Assembly (NCBI RefSeq): GCF_011386835.1
Contig: NC_088795.1
Location: 114,159,434 to 114,223,433, forward strand
Source of the DNA: Chrysemys picta bellii
Lineage: Eukaryota > Chordata > Testudines > Emydidae
Direction of reading: 5' to 3'
DNA length: 64,000 nt
Below, one piece after another: positions 22,707 to 33,567 of the stretch. The position numbers and the translations under genes are program-made. Position 1 is the stretch's first letter, and each line of letters begins with the position of its first letter. Below the pieces are notes generated by a model. That model was not told the DNA's origin, made no database searches, and worked only from the letters and a program-made list of their open reading frames with translations.

Positions 22707-22892
22707 ATAGAATCATAGAATATCAGGGTTGAAAGGGACCTCAGGGGGTTATCTAGTCCAACCCCCTGCTCAAAGCAGGACCAATCCCCAGACAGATTTT
22801 TACCCCAGTTCCCTAAATGGTACCCTCAAGGATTGAGCTCACAACCCTGTGTTTAGCAGCCCAATGCTCAAACCACTGAGCTATCCCCCCAT
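22707..22892 (-). repeat. CryI (tortoise pol III) SINE, tRNA-Lys-derived
   Basis: Read on the minus strand the element starts GGGGGGATAGCTCAGTGG, with a tRNA-like A box (TAGCTCAGTGG) and a B-box-like segment (GTGAGCTCAATCC) about 40 bp on. It then has a body with CAAAGCAGGACC on the plus strand and a tail ending ...GATATTCTATGATTCTAT. This is the tRNA-Lys-headed SINE known from hidden-necked turtles, whose tail resembles the CR1 3' end. It is nearly full length and is the clearest lineage marker in the window. Confidence 0.9.
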
Positions 22893-22904
22893 ATACAATA
22901 TATT

Positions 22905-23000
22905 GTAAGCTATTTGAGGAAGAGACTATGCCTGCCTTTGTGTTTGTATAGTGACTAGCACAATGTGCCCCAATGCTGAGTGGGAATTCTGGCAACAGTG
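22905..23000 (+). repeat. LINE 3'-tail relic (TTGTAAGCT...GACTAGCACAATG)
   Basis: The stretch has 'attgtaagctatttgaggaa', 'gtgactagcacaatg' and 'ccccaatgctgag', a tail type common in amniote DNA and seen again at 40385 (plus) and near 43420 (minus). I cannot name the family with certainty; an L3/CR1- or L2-like LINE is likely. Confidence 0.55.
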
Positions 23001-24128
23001 TAATATATTTCATGACAATATAGAGTGTCTGAGAAGTTGGCATTATAAATTATAGACACTGTCAATTTCTGCTTACTCCTCATAGCACTTAAAGTTTGTG
23101 AGTGTATGTATAAAATTGCCTGAATGTTAACCCTTACAATCTCATTGGTTATTTTGCTCACATGACTGACATATAAAATGGGGCTATGGCCATAAGAGAG
23201 AAACAAGATCTTGTTGGGCTTCACCACGGATTTCCAACATCAATTCTTGTTCCACAAACCTACCAACTTGGCAACCTGTTTTTTGCAAGCTCTGGCTAAC
23301 AACAGTTTGTCTCCTGCCCTCCCGCCCCACAATTTTCCAAACACAATATTTTCCCATCTTACTTTCTATGTACAATTCATAAACATCTGCCAGTATTTAC
23401 TATTAGTATGGAGGTGTTGGTTGCGACTCCATAATTAAGTTTTAATTCCATAGTGAAGAAATAGCGCATTTCTGATCGTTTGAGTATTGTGGTGTGGCTG
23501 GCTCTATGGAACCCTAAGGTTTAATTCCAGCTGAAGCTCTGCATAGGTCTCCAGGAATTCTTCAATGACTCTAATTCAAATGGACAATACCAGGAATCTA
23601 CCGTTGGGAGACTCCCTCCAAGCCCTTCTGGAGAAATGTGTAAACCAGTTTTCAGGAGCTCTGCTGGAAAACTCAGATCTTGGTGAAGGAACTCTTGTAC
23701 AAAGGAACCTTGAAATGGAAAAAAGAATGCCTGTGAACTGAGGAGACACACATTGATTGGAGGACCAGACCAGCAGAGGGGCAGAAGCTGTAGGGGTAAA
23801 TCTTGTCTCATTCAACCTCGGTGCTGGGGCCCCTTGGGTAATGTGGAGCCTACTTAAACTGGCAAGGAAAGGCTAAATTGAGGTAGGAGAGTATGCATGT
23901 AGGTCTTTTGTTGTTTTAACCCTTTTCCTCTCTGTTTATATTCCTGTAGGTAAATAAATCATGCTTTGTTTGAAGAGGCTGTTCTGAGTCACTGTAACTT
24001 CACACTGGTCACAAGCTCCTGAAGAAATGGCTATGCAGGATTTTAATGCAGTTGGGCCTGCAAGAGGGAATATGGTTGGTAAATGGGATGTTGTAGCCTA
24101 GTCAGTCAGGTTTAAAAATGGGACAAAT
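23001..24128. other. Intergenic stretch without recognised features
   Basis: No gene or repeat that I recognise. Open stretches near 23520-23815 (minus) show no known similarity. Confidence 0.5.
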
Positions 24129-24536
24129 CAGAGCCGGCTTTAGGAAGTGCGGGGCCCGATTCGAACAGTTTTGACGGGGCCCCGGCATGGATGACTGAAA
24201 AAAGAAAAAACACGTAAAAAAACATCTGGGGCTTGTACTCACCGGGCGGCACTCGTAGTCTTCGGCGGTTTGTCCTTCACTCGCTCCGGATCTTTGGTGG
24301 CACTGAAGGACCTGCTGCCGAAGTGCTGCCGAAGACCCAAAGCGAGTGAAGGACCCGCCGCTGAAGTGTTGCCGAAGACCCGGAGCGCTGCCGGGTGAGT
24401 AAAAATTAAAAAGGAGCCTCTAGCCAGGGAAGGGATTCTCGGCCACTTGCCCCCACCCCGGCAGCCCTGTCACTGGGCGCGGGGCCCTCTTAGGCGCAGG
24501 GCCCGATTCAGGGGAATTGGCCTAAAGCCGGCCCTG
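24129..24536. mobile_element. hAT-type MITE with CAG[AG]GCCGGCTTTAGG ends
   Basis: This is 408 bp, from CAGAGCCGGCTTTAGG to CCTAAAGCCGGCCCTG, inverted ends of 16 bp with one mismatch. The inside repeats a unit around 'tgccgaagaccc' on both strands. The flanking 8 bp do not match (GGACAAAT against CATAGGTT), so the duplication has decayed or an edge has been rearranged. The ends match the element at 53653-54492, which does have an 8-bp duplication. Confidence 0.75.
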
Positions 24537-24944
24537 CATAGGTTTCCATTATGAGAGGAGTGCAGGTATAGGTCTGTCACTTGGAAAGGGTGCTCACAGA
24601 GATAACGAGAGAGGGGCAAAAGTAGAGCTTCATCCTCAGAACTGTAACATCTGTTTTGCATTTAAAGCAGGGATTCAACCTCTTTGTTATGGATAAATGA
24701 CAGCACAGTCTCCCCATAGCTACAGCATTTACTCTCTGGGTATAGAGTTAATTTTCTGAAGATTTGCAAGTAAATCCATTGATTAGTTTGCATTAAAATT
24801 AATTTTAAAATTGGTCCTTTAAGAAATTTAGTCTGTCAGCCTTTTCTTCCAAATTATGTTAAAAATGAAATAACACATTCTTCAAACTTTTCACTTAGTT
24901 AAAATTAATTGAAATATATATTTGAGGAAATTTCTGTTCAAATT

Positions 24945-24998
24945 AAGCTGCCGCCGAAGACCCCAGTCCCCCTGAATCCTCTGGGCGGCCCTGCTAGA
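24945..24998. repeat. Fragment of a related GC-rich element
   Basis: A short block with 'gctgccgccgaagacccc' and 'gggcggccctgc' resembles the inside and one end of the preceding MITE. It is too short to assign firmly. Confidence 0.45.
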
Positions 24999-24999
24999 C

Positions 25000-26450
25000 A
25001 TACATCAAGAATTCTCACTGATAGATTGTTTGACTAAACTGCCATTGCTCTTTAAAGATTCCATGACTGCATACGGGCTTGGGCACCAGTGTTTGAAAAG
25101 GCTCCCTATTATGTCAGCTCCACTGTGTATTAGGCATCACTGCTGGGAGAACTGAAGCAGAAGCACAGGGCGTCCTTAAAATGCAGAGATGTTGGGATTT
25201 CAGCCTCTCCCCAGCACTCCTTTCATATAATACAATCTCCATGACACAGATCTCTAAACCAGTAGTCATTTGAAAATTAAGGGCCAGTTTCACCAGTGCA
25301 CTTTGGCTGCTTTTGTGCTGCTCTGATAACGCAAAGAGGCTGAAAACCCAGTTTGACTGGTCAATGCTGTCCGTCTGCTTTAAGCAACTGCCTTTAAAAT
25401 ATTTTAAAATGATTTGTTCGTTATTACGTATCTTTAAATTATTAGAAATATTGATTAGTGTATTCTTTTTTGGGTTTCTTGATTTGTGTTCATGTACAAA
25501 ATTTGGAATCATAAAAAAACCCCAAGAAAATTCCCAGACAAAAAAAAAATCTATGTTAAAATGTAGCAAAGGTTGAGAATAAATATCAGTAATGTAGGGT
25601 AAAAAACATTACAGGGATGTTGCAGATACCACAAAAGCAAGCATTGCAAACCCAGGAAATTCAGAGCTAAGTTACTCTTTAAAGAAATCCAAACAAGTGA
25701 AGGTAAGACATGCCAAGTTAAGCATGAAAACAACCTTCATTCTGTCTTGTGGTGTCAGAATGAGAGAAATACCAATGCAAAAAACCTATTTTAAAAAAAT
25801 CATTTAAATTTAATCTGTGACTACAAATACTAAAATGACTACATCATAATATCATGGTGACTGCATGGTATCACTACAAAGCAGAGTTAAGGTTGCTTGA
25901 ATGCCATAACTGTTAATTTCCATACATTAACATGTTTGGGTTTTAAGTAAAAATTTAACTCTGAATATTGTTATGGGTCACACATTCAAATTGAAAAGCT
26001 GCAAGGTGACAGAACCAGAACAAAGTCAGACCAACCTTGTCCATCCTCTGTATGGAAAGCACAAGGGCCACTTTAATAATCTCATTCTCCCTCTCATTGT
26101 GGATTTGAGACCTGAACACCTATTTCCATCCTACCCAATGCCATACATGACAGAGTACCTCATTCTCAAAACAAAGTCTATAGGCGATACTTACAGATTA
26201 CCTATTCTACAGTTTGTCTATTACACACAGAGGATAAAGGGAAGATGACTTAAAACTTGAAAATTTCTCAATACATTTGAAAAAATTACTTGAGTAATTG
26301 TGATAGTTATTATGGATGTCATTTTACATCAAGTGGATTGTATGTAATTTGGCAAGACATCAGGCAAAATTACTAGTTTGCATAACCTTAATTCTGAATT
26401 TCCAGATTTTTTAAAAATTGCTTTTTGTGACTGCTTTACCATAATTTAGT
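25000..26450. other. Intergenic stretch without recognised features
   Basis: AT-rich DNA without a recognisable gene or repeat. A 151-codon frame at 25114-25569 on the minus strand has no known similarity and lies in AT-rich DNA without supporting splice or start context. Confidence 0.5.
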
Positions 26451-26451
26451 A

Positions 26452-26765
26452 CAGGGATTGGCAACCTTTGGCACGCGGCCCGCCAGGTTAAGCACAGTGG
26501 CGGGCTGGGCCAGTTTGTTTACCTGCCACGTCCGCAGGTTCGGCCAATCGTGGCTCCCACTGGCCGCGGTTCGCCGCTCCAGGCCAATGGGGGCGGCGGG
26601 AAGCGGTGACCAGCACATCCCTTGGCCCGCACCGCTTCCAGCAGTCCCCATTGGCCTGGGATGGCGAACCGCGGCCAGTGGGAGCCGCGATCGGTCGAAC
26701 CTGCGGACGCGGCAGATAAACAAACCGGCCTGGCCCGCCAGAGTGCCAAAGGTTGCTGATCCCTG
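26452..26765. mobile_element. hAT-type palindromic MITE, 314 bp
   Basis: The ends are CAGGGATTGGCAACCTTTGG and the complement ...CCAAAGGTTGCTGATCCCTG. An exact 8-bp target duplication ATTTAGTA lies on both sides (26444-26451 and 26766-26773). The arms stay complementary through most of the element (for example CCGCAGGTTCG near 26531 against CGAACCTGCGG near 26696, and GGCCAATGGGG near 26582 against CCCCATTGGCC near 26646), so it can fold into one long hairpin. It has no coding capacity. Open frames on both strands reflect the palindrome. Confidence 0.92.
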
Positions 26766-26845
26766 ATTTAGTATGTTGTAGCTATAGAAGAGAAAAACTC
26801 AACAAACGTTTGAAGGCTAAGAAATAATCACTCTCTCTTTACCAC

Positions 26846-27103
26846 TTTAAAAGACTTATCTACATGGGGATTTTTACCATCAGAGCTATATCAGTATAAT
26901 TATGTTGCTGTAGTTTGACTGGTATAACTCCCCATGTGGACACTGTTATTCCAGTGTACGAGGGGGCCCTTTTCCAGTTTAACTTATGTCATATATTACA
27001 CTGGAATAAGATTGTCCACATGCAGAGTTATATCAGTATAGCTATAGCAACATAATTATAGTGGTAGAGTTTTTATGTAAATTTCTCTGTGTTGACAAGC
27101 CCT
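26846..27103. mobile_element. Foldback MITE relic with TATCTACATGGGGATTTTTACC end
   Basis: The left end AAGACTTATCTACATGGGG and right end ...GTGTTGACAAGCCCTTTAA are weakly inverted. The inner blocks ATATCAGTATAATTATGTTGCTG and TATAGCAACATAATTATAG mirror one another, as do the ACTCCCCATGTGGACA and TGTCCACATGCAGAGT blocks. This belongs with the GTCTACAC-end MITEs. Confidence 0.6.
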
Positions 27104-27104
27104 T

Positions 27105-27735
27105 TAACAAAGGTTTTGTCAAGGAATTTATTTTGGCTCTCCATATTTCAGTTCATTCATGTGCTGGACAAAAACAGAGTGGATCAAGGCAATGAAAACA
27201 CTGAGAATTCAGTGTATATCAAATAGTCTGTCAGGTTCTTAGGAAACCAGACAGTAATAAACATATCTGTTTCATGAAAATATTCACTTTAAATTACATT
27301 GTCCTTGTTCTACAACGTTTGCATTTCTGTTGGGTTTAATAAAAGGGTAATAAATAAAGTTTGTTCTCTCTGAGGATCATAAACTAATATACCGAATAGC
27401 TAAAAATTGGTAGAACATTATCTCTCATAAAATGCAACTGGGTTTTCAGGCAAATATGACACTAGGGAATGATTTGAAAGCTTTTTAGTCTCTACAGCAG
27501 GTCCTTTGTAGCCTAGTACCTTAGCACATCAACTATTTAATTTCTCCATCTCCTGTATCACAGTTAGGGTTCCTTAAATATGTGGGCCCCAGGACAGTTG
27601 TCAAAAGTACAACAATAGCAATTTACATGAAAATAGTATTCAGTAAGTCTTTAATAATAAGGCTCTGTTAGATGATAAAGGTAAATCTTAAGCAATATTT
27701 TCCAAAATGTGAACTATAAACATGCCTCACTTTTA
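27105..27735. other. Intergenic stretch without recognised features
   Basis: AT-rich DNA, nothing recognised. Confidence 0.5.
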
Positions 27736-28270
27736 TAGATCCATAGATTTTTAAGGCTAGAAAGGACCATTATGACCAACAGTCTGGCCATAACTCATGC
27801 CATAGAATATTATCCAGTAACTTCTGAATCAAGCCCATAACTCCTAGTTGAACTAGAGCCAGCTAGTCTTCTACAAAGCCAGCTAGTCTTGATTTAAATA
27901 CTTCAGGTAATGGAGAATCCAGAACATCCATAGCAAAAGTTAATCATCCTCACTGTCAAAAAATTGCCCCTTATTTCTTATCTGAATTTGTCTATGTTCA
28001 GCTTCAAGCCACTGCTTTCTAGATAAAAGAGCACTTTATCATCAGAAATCTTCTCCTCAAGTAGGTACTTGCAGATGGTGATCAAGTTACTTCTCAACCT
28101 TTTGTCTATTAAGTTAAATAGATTGAGCTTCTTTAGTCTCTCACTGTAACGCAAGATTTCTAGTGCCCAAATCATTCTTTTTTGAACTCTTGCCAGTTTA
28201 TTGATGTAAACCAGAGGGGTCTGAATGAGCTTTCCCCTGCCATCTATTGATGAACTTGGGAAAAACATTT
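27736..28270 (-). mobile_element. CR1 LINE, 3'-end fragment
   Basis: On the plus strand the order is 'atccatagatttttaaggct', 'agaaaggaccattatgacc', then the 3' UTR and, by 28100-28270, the complement of the ORF2 C-terminus. That frame reads ...RVQKRMIWALEILRYSERLKKLNLFNL, the usual end of CR1 ORF2. A 17-bp direct repeat AGCCAGCTAGTCTTCTA / AGCCAGCTAGTCTTGAT lies near 27860-27895, a small local duplication inside the copy. Confidence 0.82.
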
Positions 28271-28274
28271 CAGG

Positions 28275-29005
28275 AGCAAATCATATTTACATAGACACAC
28301 CTACTTTGCCTAGGAAATCAGCAAACAGACCTGATTGGCCAAAGTGATTAATTGTGGCTGTTTTGGGATTAACATTCACTTTAGTCTTGGACAAAGGGGT
28401 GATGAAATGTGGTTATCCTTATTGTAGGACTAGAAGGCAGCAGAATTGTACTTACTATGCTCATTTGGTAACTGATGCCAACTCCAAGTGAAAGTCAAAG
28501 GAGGGGGGGTGGAACACACAGGTGTTCCTACTTGCTGGGGCAGAGTCTGTTTAAAAGATCTTAGATGCCACTTGATCCTTCCTGTCCAATGTCTAAAGAC
28601 AGAGCTAGTTAGACTCAATTAGGAGTCTGTGTTTCTTCTCAGTGATCACTAGAGCTGAAATGGTGATAAACTCGTTTAGGGAACTGAGCCTTAGACCTGG
28701 TACAGGGACAGTGTTGCAATGAAAGACAACACAAAAGAGACAGCAACAGTGAGATTCCCCATTATGCAGTGAAATCACTAATAGCTGAAATCACTAAGCA
28801 CTAGGCTAGGTGGTGGAACCTCAGAATATGCAGCCAACAGCTGCTTCTGGAGAGGCAGAGTTGTCACTGACATCTCACCCCTCTCCAAGACTGGGGGTGA
28901 ACCCACCTGATCACACCCCTGAACTTTGCTGATCTCAGACAACAAATTGAGTGTGGTGCAGTGGAGAGAAAAGGAGAGTGATATGTTAAAGGGACATTAA
29001 TAAAT
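28275..29005. other. Intergenic stretch without recognised features
   Basis: No gene or repeat that I can name. Confidence 0.5.
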
Positions 29006-29007
29006 CA

Positions 29008-29472
29008 TAAGTGATCATCAATGATCTGGAAAAAGGGATAAACAGTGAGCTGGCAAAGTTTGCAGATGATACAAACTTATTCAAGATAGTTAAATCCAAA
29101 GCTCACTGAAGAGTTACAAAGGGATCTCACAAAATTCAGTGACTGGAGAACAAAATGGCAGATGAAATCCAGTGTTGATAAATGCAAAGTAATGCACATT
29201 GGAAAACACAATCCTGACTATATATACAAAATGACAGGGTCTACATTAGCTGTTATCACTCAACAAAGAGATCTTGGAGTCATTATGAATAGTTCTCTGA
29301 GAACATCTGCTCAATGTGAACCGGCAGTCAAAAAAGCTTAAAAGAATGTCAGGAACCATTAGAAAAGGGATAGATGATAAGACAGAAAGTATCATAATGC
29401 CGCTATGTAAATCCATAGTATGCCCACACCTTGAATACTGCATTCAATTCTGGTTGCCCCATCTCAAAAAAT
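29008..29472 (+). mobile_element. CR1 LINE, reverse transcriptase fragment
   Basis: The plus strand runs through the C-terminal half of the CR1 reverse transcriptase. A frame at about 29050 reads KFADDTNLF, so both catalytic Asp of the ADD box are kept. It is followed by the TDWR/KMQM-type segment and the part ending CIQFWLPHL. Frameshifts and a stop (near 29107) break it. It is cut at the right by the hAT element that begins at 29474. Confidence 0.82.
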
Positions 29473-29473
29473 A

Positions 29474-30301
29474 TTAGGGCTGTCAAGCGATTAAAAAAAT
29501 TAATTGCGATTAATCATGCGATTAAAAAATTAATTGTGTGATTAATCGCTCTGTTAAACAATAATGAAATACCATTTAAATATTTTTGGATGTTTTCTAC
29601 ATTTTCAAATATATTGATTTCAATTACAACACAAAATACAAAGTGCATAGTGGTCATTTTACATTTATTTTTTATTACAAATATTTGCACTGTAAAAAAA
29701 CAAAAGAAATAGTAGTATTCAATTCAACTAATACAAGTACTATAGTACAATCTCTTTATCATGAAAGTTGATCTTACAAATATAGAATTATGTACAAAAT
29801 AATAACTGCATTCAAAAATAAAATAATGTAAAAACTTTAGAGCCTACAAGACCACTCAGTCCTACTTCTTGTTCAGCCAATCGCTCAGACAAACAAGTTT
29901 GTTTACATTTGCAGGAGATAATGGTGCCTGCTTCTTGTTTACAATGTCACCTGAAAGTGAGAACAGGCATTTGAATGGCACTGTTGTAGCCAGCAATGCA
30001 AAATATTTACATGCCAAAGGCGCTAAAGATTAATATGTCCCTTCAGGCTTCAACCACCATTCCAGAGGACATGCGTCCGTGCTGATGACAGGTTCTACTT
30101 CATAATGATCCAAAGCAGTGCGGACTGACGCATGTTCATTTTCATCATCTGAGTCAGATGCCACCAGCAGAAGGTTGATTTTCTTTTTTGGTAGTTCGGG
30201 TTCTGTAGTTTCCGCATTGGAGTGTTGCTCTTTTAAGACTTCTGAAAGCGTGCTCCATACCGTGTCACCTCTGAGTGTGATCTACACTCTTTGTTCTTAG
30301 A
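29474..30301 (-). mobile_element. hAT transposon end with C-terminal transposase remnant
   Basis: The left border TAGGGCTGTCAAGCGATTAA and several copies of ATTAATTGCGATTAATC-like motifs form the terminal region. Read on the minus strand, 29870-30300 encodes a decayed hAT C-terminal dimerisation domain. One frame contains CPLEWWLKPEGTY, then an in-frame stop, then LACKYFALLATTVPF, CLFSLSGDIVNKK and LSPANVNKLV. These blocks (EWW, LA..YL, P.S...FS..G, LSP.N...L) define the hATC domain. An acidic Ser-rich stretch precedes it. The N-terminal zinc finger and catalytic core are missing, so the copy is truncated. Confidence 0.82.
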
Positions 30302-30302
30302 T

Positions 30303-30530
30303 GTATGACCTTGTATTTGGCTGTATTAAAATGCACAGTATTCAGATTATTCAATTTTCCACACAATCCAGATTACTCTGTAGAATGGATGTTTCCTTAT
30401 AATTATTTATCACTCCACCAATTTTTGTGTCATCTGCAAATATTCCAAGCAATGATATTGTTTTCTTCCAAATCATTTTAAAAGGTAGTGAATAGCATTG
30501 GTCCAAGAACAGATCCCAGTGGGACCACCA
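30303..30530 (-). mobile_element. CR1 LINE, reverse transcriptase fragment
   Basis: On the plus strand 'tttggctgtattaaaatgca' and 'tttttgtgtcatctgcaaat' are the complement of the CR1 ORF2 region around the ADD box. In the minus frame IFADDTKIGG can be read, so the ADD box is intact in this small fragment. Confidence 0.78.
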
Positions 30531-30705
30531 TGGGTGGCGGGTGAACTCCCGCTTTGGGGGGACTAGCCCACTGGCCACGCCCCTTCCGCCTGAGGCCCTG
30601 CCCCCCATACGCCGGAGACCCCCCCCTCCACGTAACAGGAGGAGCCCTGAGGGGCCCAACACTGCGACTGGAGGAGTCCCGCGGCCTGCCAAAAGGGGTA
30701 ACAGT
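30531..30705. repeat. GC-rich interspersed fragment
   Basis: A sharply bounded GC-rich block between two AT-rich repeats, with CACGCCCCTTCCGCCTGAGG and CCTGAGGGGCCCAAC. Its composition and abrupt edges suggest the inside of a GC-rich hAT-type element. No ends were found. Confidence 0.45.
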
Positions 30706-30765
30706 ATTATGTCAACACAGACATTATCGACCAAATTTGTCTTAATCAATATTTTATAACAAAAA

Positions 30766-31140
30766 CAACATGGAGTCCTTGTGGCACCTTAGAGACTAAC
30801 ATTTATTTGAGCATAAGCTTTCATGGGCTAAAACCCACTTCATCAGATGCATGGAGTGAAAAATATAGTAAGCAGAATATATATATTATAGCACATGAAA
30901 AGATGGGAGTTGCCTTATGGGTGGTCAGTGTTAATGAGCCAATTCAGTTAAGGTGGAAGTGGCCTATTCTCAACAGTTGACAAGAAGGGGCGAATACCAA
31001 GGGAGGGAAAATTACTTTTGTAGTGTTAACGAGGCCAATGCAATCAAGGTGACAGTATCTTCTCAAGTCCTTGCAGAAGATGAACTGGAAGACTATACTC
31101 TGCACTTGCAGGAGGTGAGGTCTCTCTGATCTACTACATC
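30766..31140 (-). mobile_element. Probable Penelope-like element 3' end
   Basis: The plus strand begins GGAGTCCTTGTGGCACCTTAG and continues AGCATAAGCTTTCATGGGCT, then CAGTTGACAAGAAGGGGCG. The sequence matches a very common turtle repeat, also present as a short piece at 16565-16640. On the minus strand it contains a hammerhead-ribozyme-like core (30819-30846). Hammerheads in tails are known for Penelope-like elements, which supports the class, but no coding part is present here. Confidence 0.55.
30811..30850 (-). ncRNA. Hammerhead-like ribozyme core (candidate)
   Basis: Read on the minus strand: CTGATGA (30846-30840), a stem-loop with arms GTGGG and CCCAT around TTTTAG, then GAAA (30822-30819), then GC TTAT GC as a possible very short stem III. 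These are the conserved core blocks in the right order. One extra A lies between CTGATGA and the stem. Activity cannot be judged from sequence. Confidence 0.4.
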
Positions 31141-31144
31141 TCTA

Positions 31145-33295
31145 TATCTACCTTTTGTGATCTGAATGTGAACTGAAATTTTTAGAGTTCAGTTCTTAGT
31201 AATGACTTGAATACTTCCATCCTGTATATGCTAGTGTATGAGTAGGAGCAATCTCAATTTAGTAAAAAGCAATGTGTATGCATTGCACTGTGATTGGCTG
31301 TGAAATTTATTGGGTGTTTGGAACTCCTTTATATCTTTTTTTTCACTTGTGCATCTTTGTCTCTTAAATATAGTAACAGCTATTGTGAGTTAAGAAACTG
31401 GTTTGTCAGAGAGGAGTCAGGATGTGAAATAAATATTTTTTTTCTAAATACTAGAGGGTTTTTTACGAAAAAATGATTGACTGTTAAAATGTTTTTCAAC
31501 ATTCAATGCTGCATTTCGTTTATTTTAGAATTCAGCTACCAAAATGAAGAGCCATTAACACTGATAAGTTCATAGGGCAATAAAAATGATGCATCTGACT
31601 TTTCTTGCAGATATGGAAGCATGAGAAAACAGTGAAAGCGTTAGTATGGTGGGGACGTCACAGCAAAAGTACTGGATCTATAGTACTGTTCTTAAACTTC
31701 ATAAACTTAAATAGAAGTTCACAAATTTAGAATTTCGAGTTTGACTTACTCTAATCTGCTCTTTTGTCTAACAGTCAAGAAAGAAATGACATATATGACC
31801 CTGCAAACTTAATACTGCTGCAACGACTTTTGAGTCAGTGAAGTGTTTTTTGTTTTCGTTTTTTCAAAACTCGGTTGAGTAAGCCCGGTATTTTTATGGG
31901 ATTACAAAGCTACTCACATACTGCTCACTGTTTACTGGCTTTATGTGTGATAGTTAACAAAGGTTTTGTTACGTTCTCAGCAGTGTTGTTTATAAATTCT
32001 GACTACATCCTGTGTTATTCTTCCACCTTTTGTTTAAATAAAATAAAAATAGCAAGTCTTACCACTACTACAATCCCTGAATGAAGAAAAAGAAAATATC
32101 AAGATTTCCTTAGTAAACTTGTCAAATATTTTAAGATCAGTTAAATCACAAATGAGGCTGAGTGGAAGAGGGATCTTATGCAGTGGCAAGAAGCCAGGCT
32201 GGATATCATTGAAGGTATAGTATACTGGTCTATCAGCATTCTCCCCTGTGATCCTGCTCCTCTGAAAGGAGAAGAGGGCATGTTGCTCTACTCTTGAAAA
32301 CCTGTTATGCAGAGAGGTGGGGAAATGGTTGCTTACCACCCCCACAGTTTCGATTTCCATAAGAAGAGTTGGGGATGTTAGTAGCCACCCACTGTAATTC
32401 TGTTGTGTCTGGATGGGCAAAGTAAACTACTATAGGCCCTCTCCTACATGAGAGTTTTCTGCTTGAGAGTTTGAAAACAAGACCTCCGCCCTATTATATA
32501 CCTTGTGTATACTTTGTAATTTGTATGAGCCGCAGAGTGCCACATTTTCAGCTGGTTTCTGTTGTGTGCATAAGAATCTGCATTTGTATGTGTAAACTGA
32601 CATTTGTGCAATTGTAATGTATGGTTGGGCACCTGACTACAATTTATTGTGTTCATAAGTGGGTATGTACACAGCTATTGCATGCATGCAAAAATAAGGC
32701 CAGCTGGAAATGTGGACCAGAATGGGTTTGGGAGGGGAAAAAAAGTTCTTGACTGGGAAAACTGAGAACCTCGCTGTATTCATCATATCAAAAAGAGAGG
32801 AAGCCACATACAGTAACAGTATGGTGAGATATTGATTCTGATAATTTAATTTAAGAAATAGAGCTGATAAAAGAAGGGAATAAAGAAAATACCAAGTACA
32901 TGATATAGAATTCTTCTTTGATTTATCTTTATGGCTTTATGATGGTAAGAGTCCCCGGCATTTAAAAATAAAGAAGTAAATTTAGAATCCCATCAATCTC
33001 CACCTCACCACACCAAACTTTCCAGAATGCATTAATATTAAAGGACTTTACTACTAGTATGTAAGAAAACCTCTCTTTATTGAGATTTATTTGCTTAGAA
33101 TCAGTAAATTCAACTATATCAGTTTGAATTGAAGTCATACGTTATTTGCGGTGTTAATGTTCTCTGAATTAAATTCAACATAAAGAAATCTCTTAGAAGG
33201 CGTGTTTTTAAACATATGTGGCTAAACTGGTGTTGCCAGCTCTGTGTGTGGACACTGATTTCAGAATAAGAATCCTCTTTCAGTCAGTTTTTCAC
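31145..33295. other. Intergenic stretch, mostly unassigned
   Basis: No exon recognised. A block at about 32550-32700 rich in GCATTTGTATGTGTAAAC-like motifs resembles a block at 41640-41840, so the two may be copies of one old repeat. The rest is AT-rich and unassigned. Confidence 0.45.
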
Positions 33296-33299
33296 TTAA

Positions 33300-33567
33300 G
33301 CAAAATTGAAATAAACCTTATTTTAGAATAAAAAAGTGCCCACTCATAGACTTACCTCGAAATAACAAAGCACATAGATTAAAACAGACTGTGCTATTTC
33401 AATGCAAGTTTGTGTGTAGAGCAGCCCTGAAGGATCTGTTTGAGCTACGTTGATTTAAACAGATTTCAGAGTGTCCACACAGGGAAGGTTGCACTGATTT
33501 AACCACGTCAGTTGCTACACAGATTTAGTTGAATTGGTACAATTTGTGCATAGATAAGACCTTATTA
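33300..33567. mobile_element. MITE relic with ...ATAGATAAGACCTTA end
   Basis: A decayed element in which internal CAGACTGTGCTATTTCAATG, GATTTAAACAGATTTCAGAG and GATTTAACCACGTCAG blocks are spaced as in the copy at 34123-34410. It ends GTGCATAGATAAGACCTTAT. The left border is unclear. Confidence 0.5.

Noticed and set aside
22820..22892. A tRNA gene on the minus strand
   Set aside because: The A and B boxes belong to a tRNA-derived SINE whose body continues past the tRNA part. A full cloverleaf is not kept.
25114..25569. A 151-codon frame on the minus strand
   Set aside because: No known similarity, AT-rich local sequence and no support from splice or start context. A chance frame is more likely.
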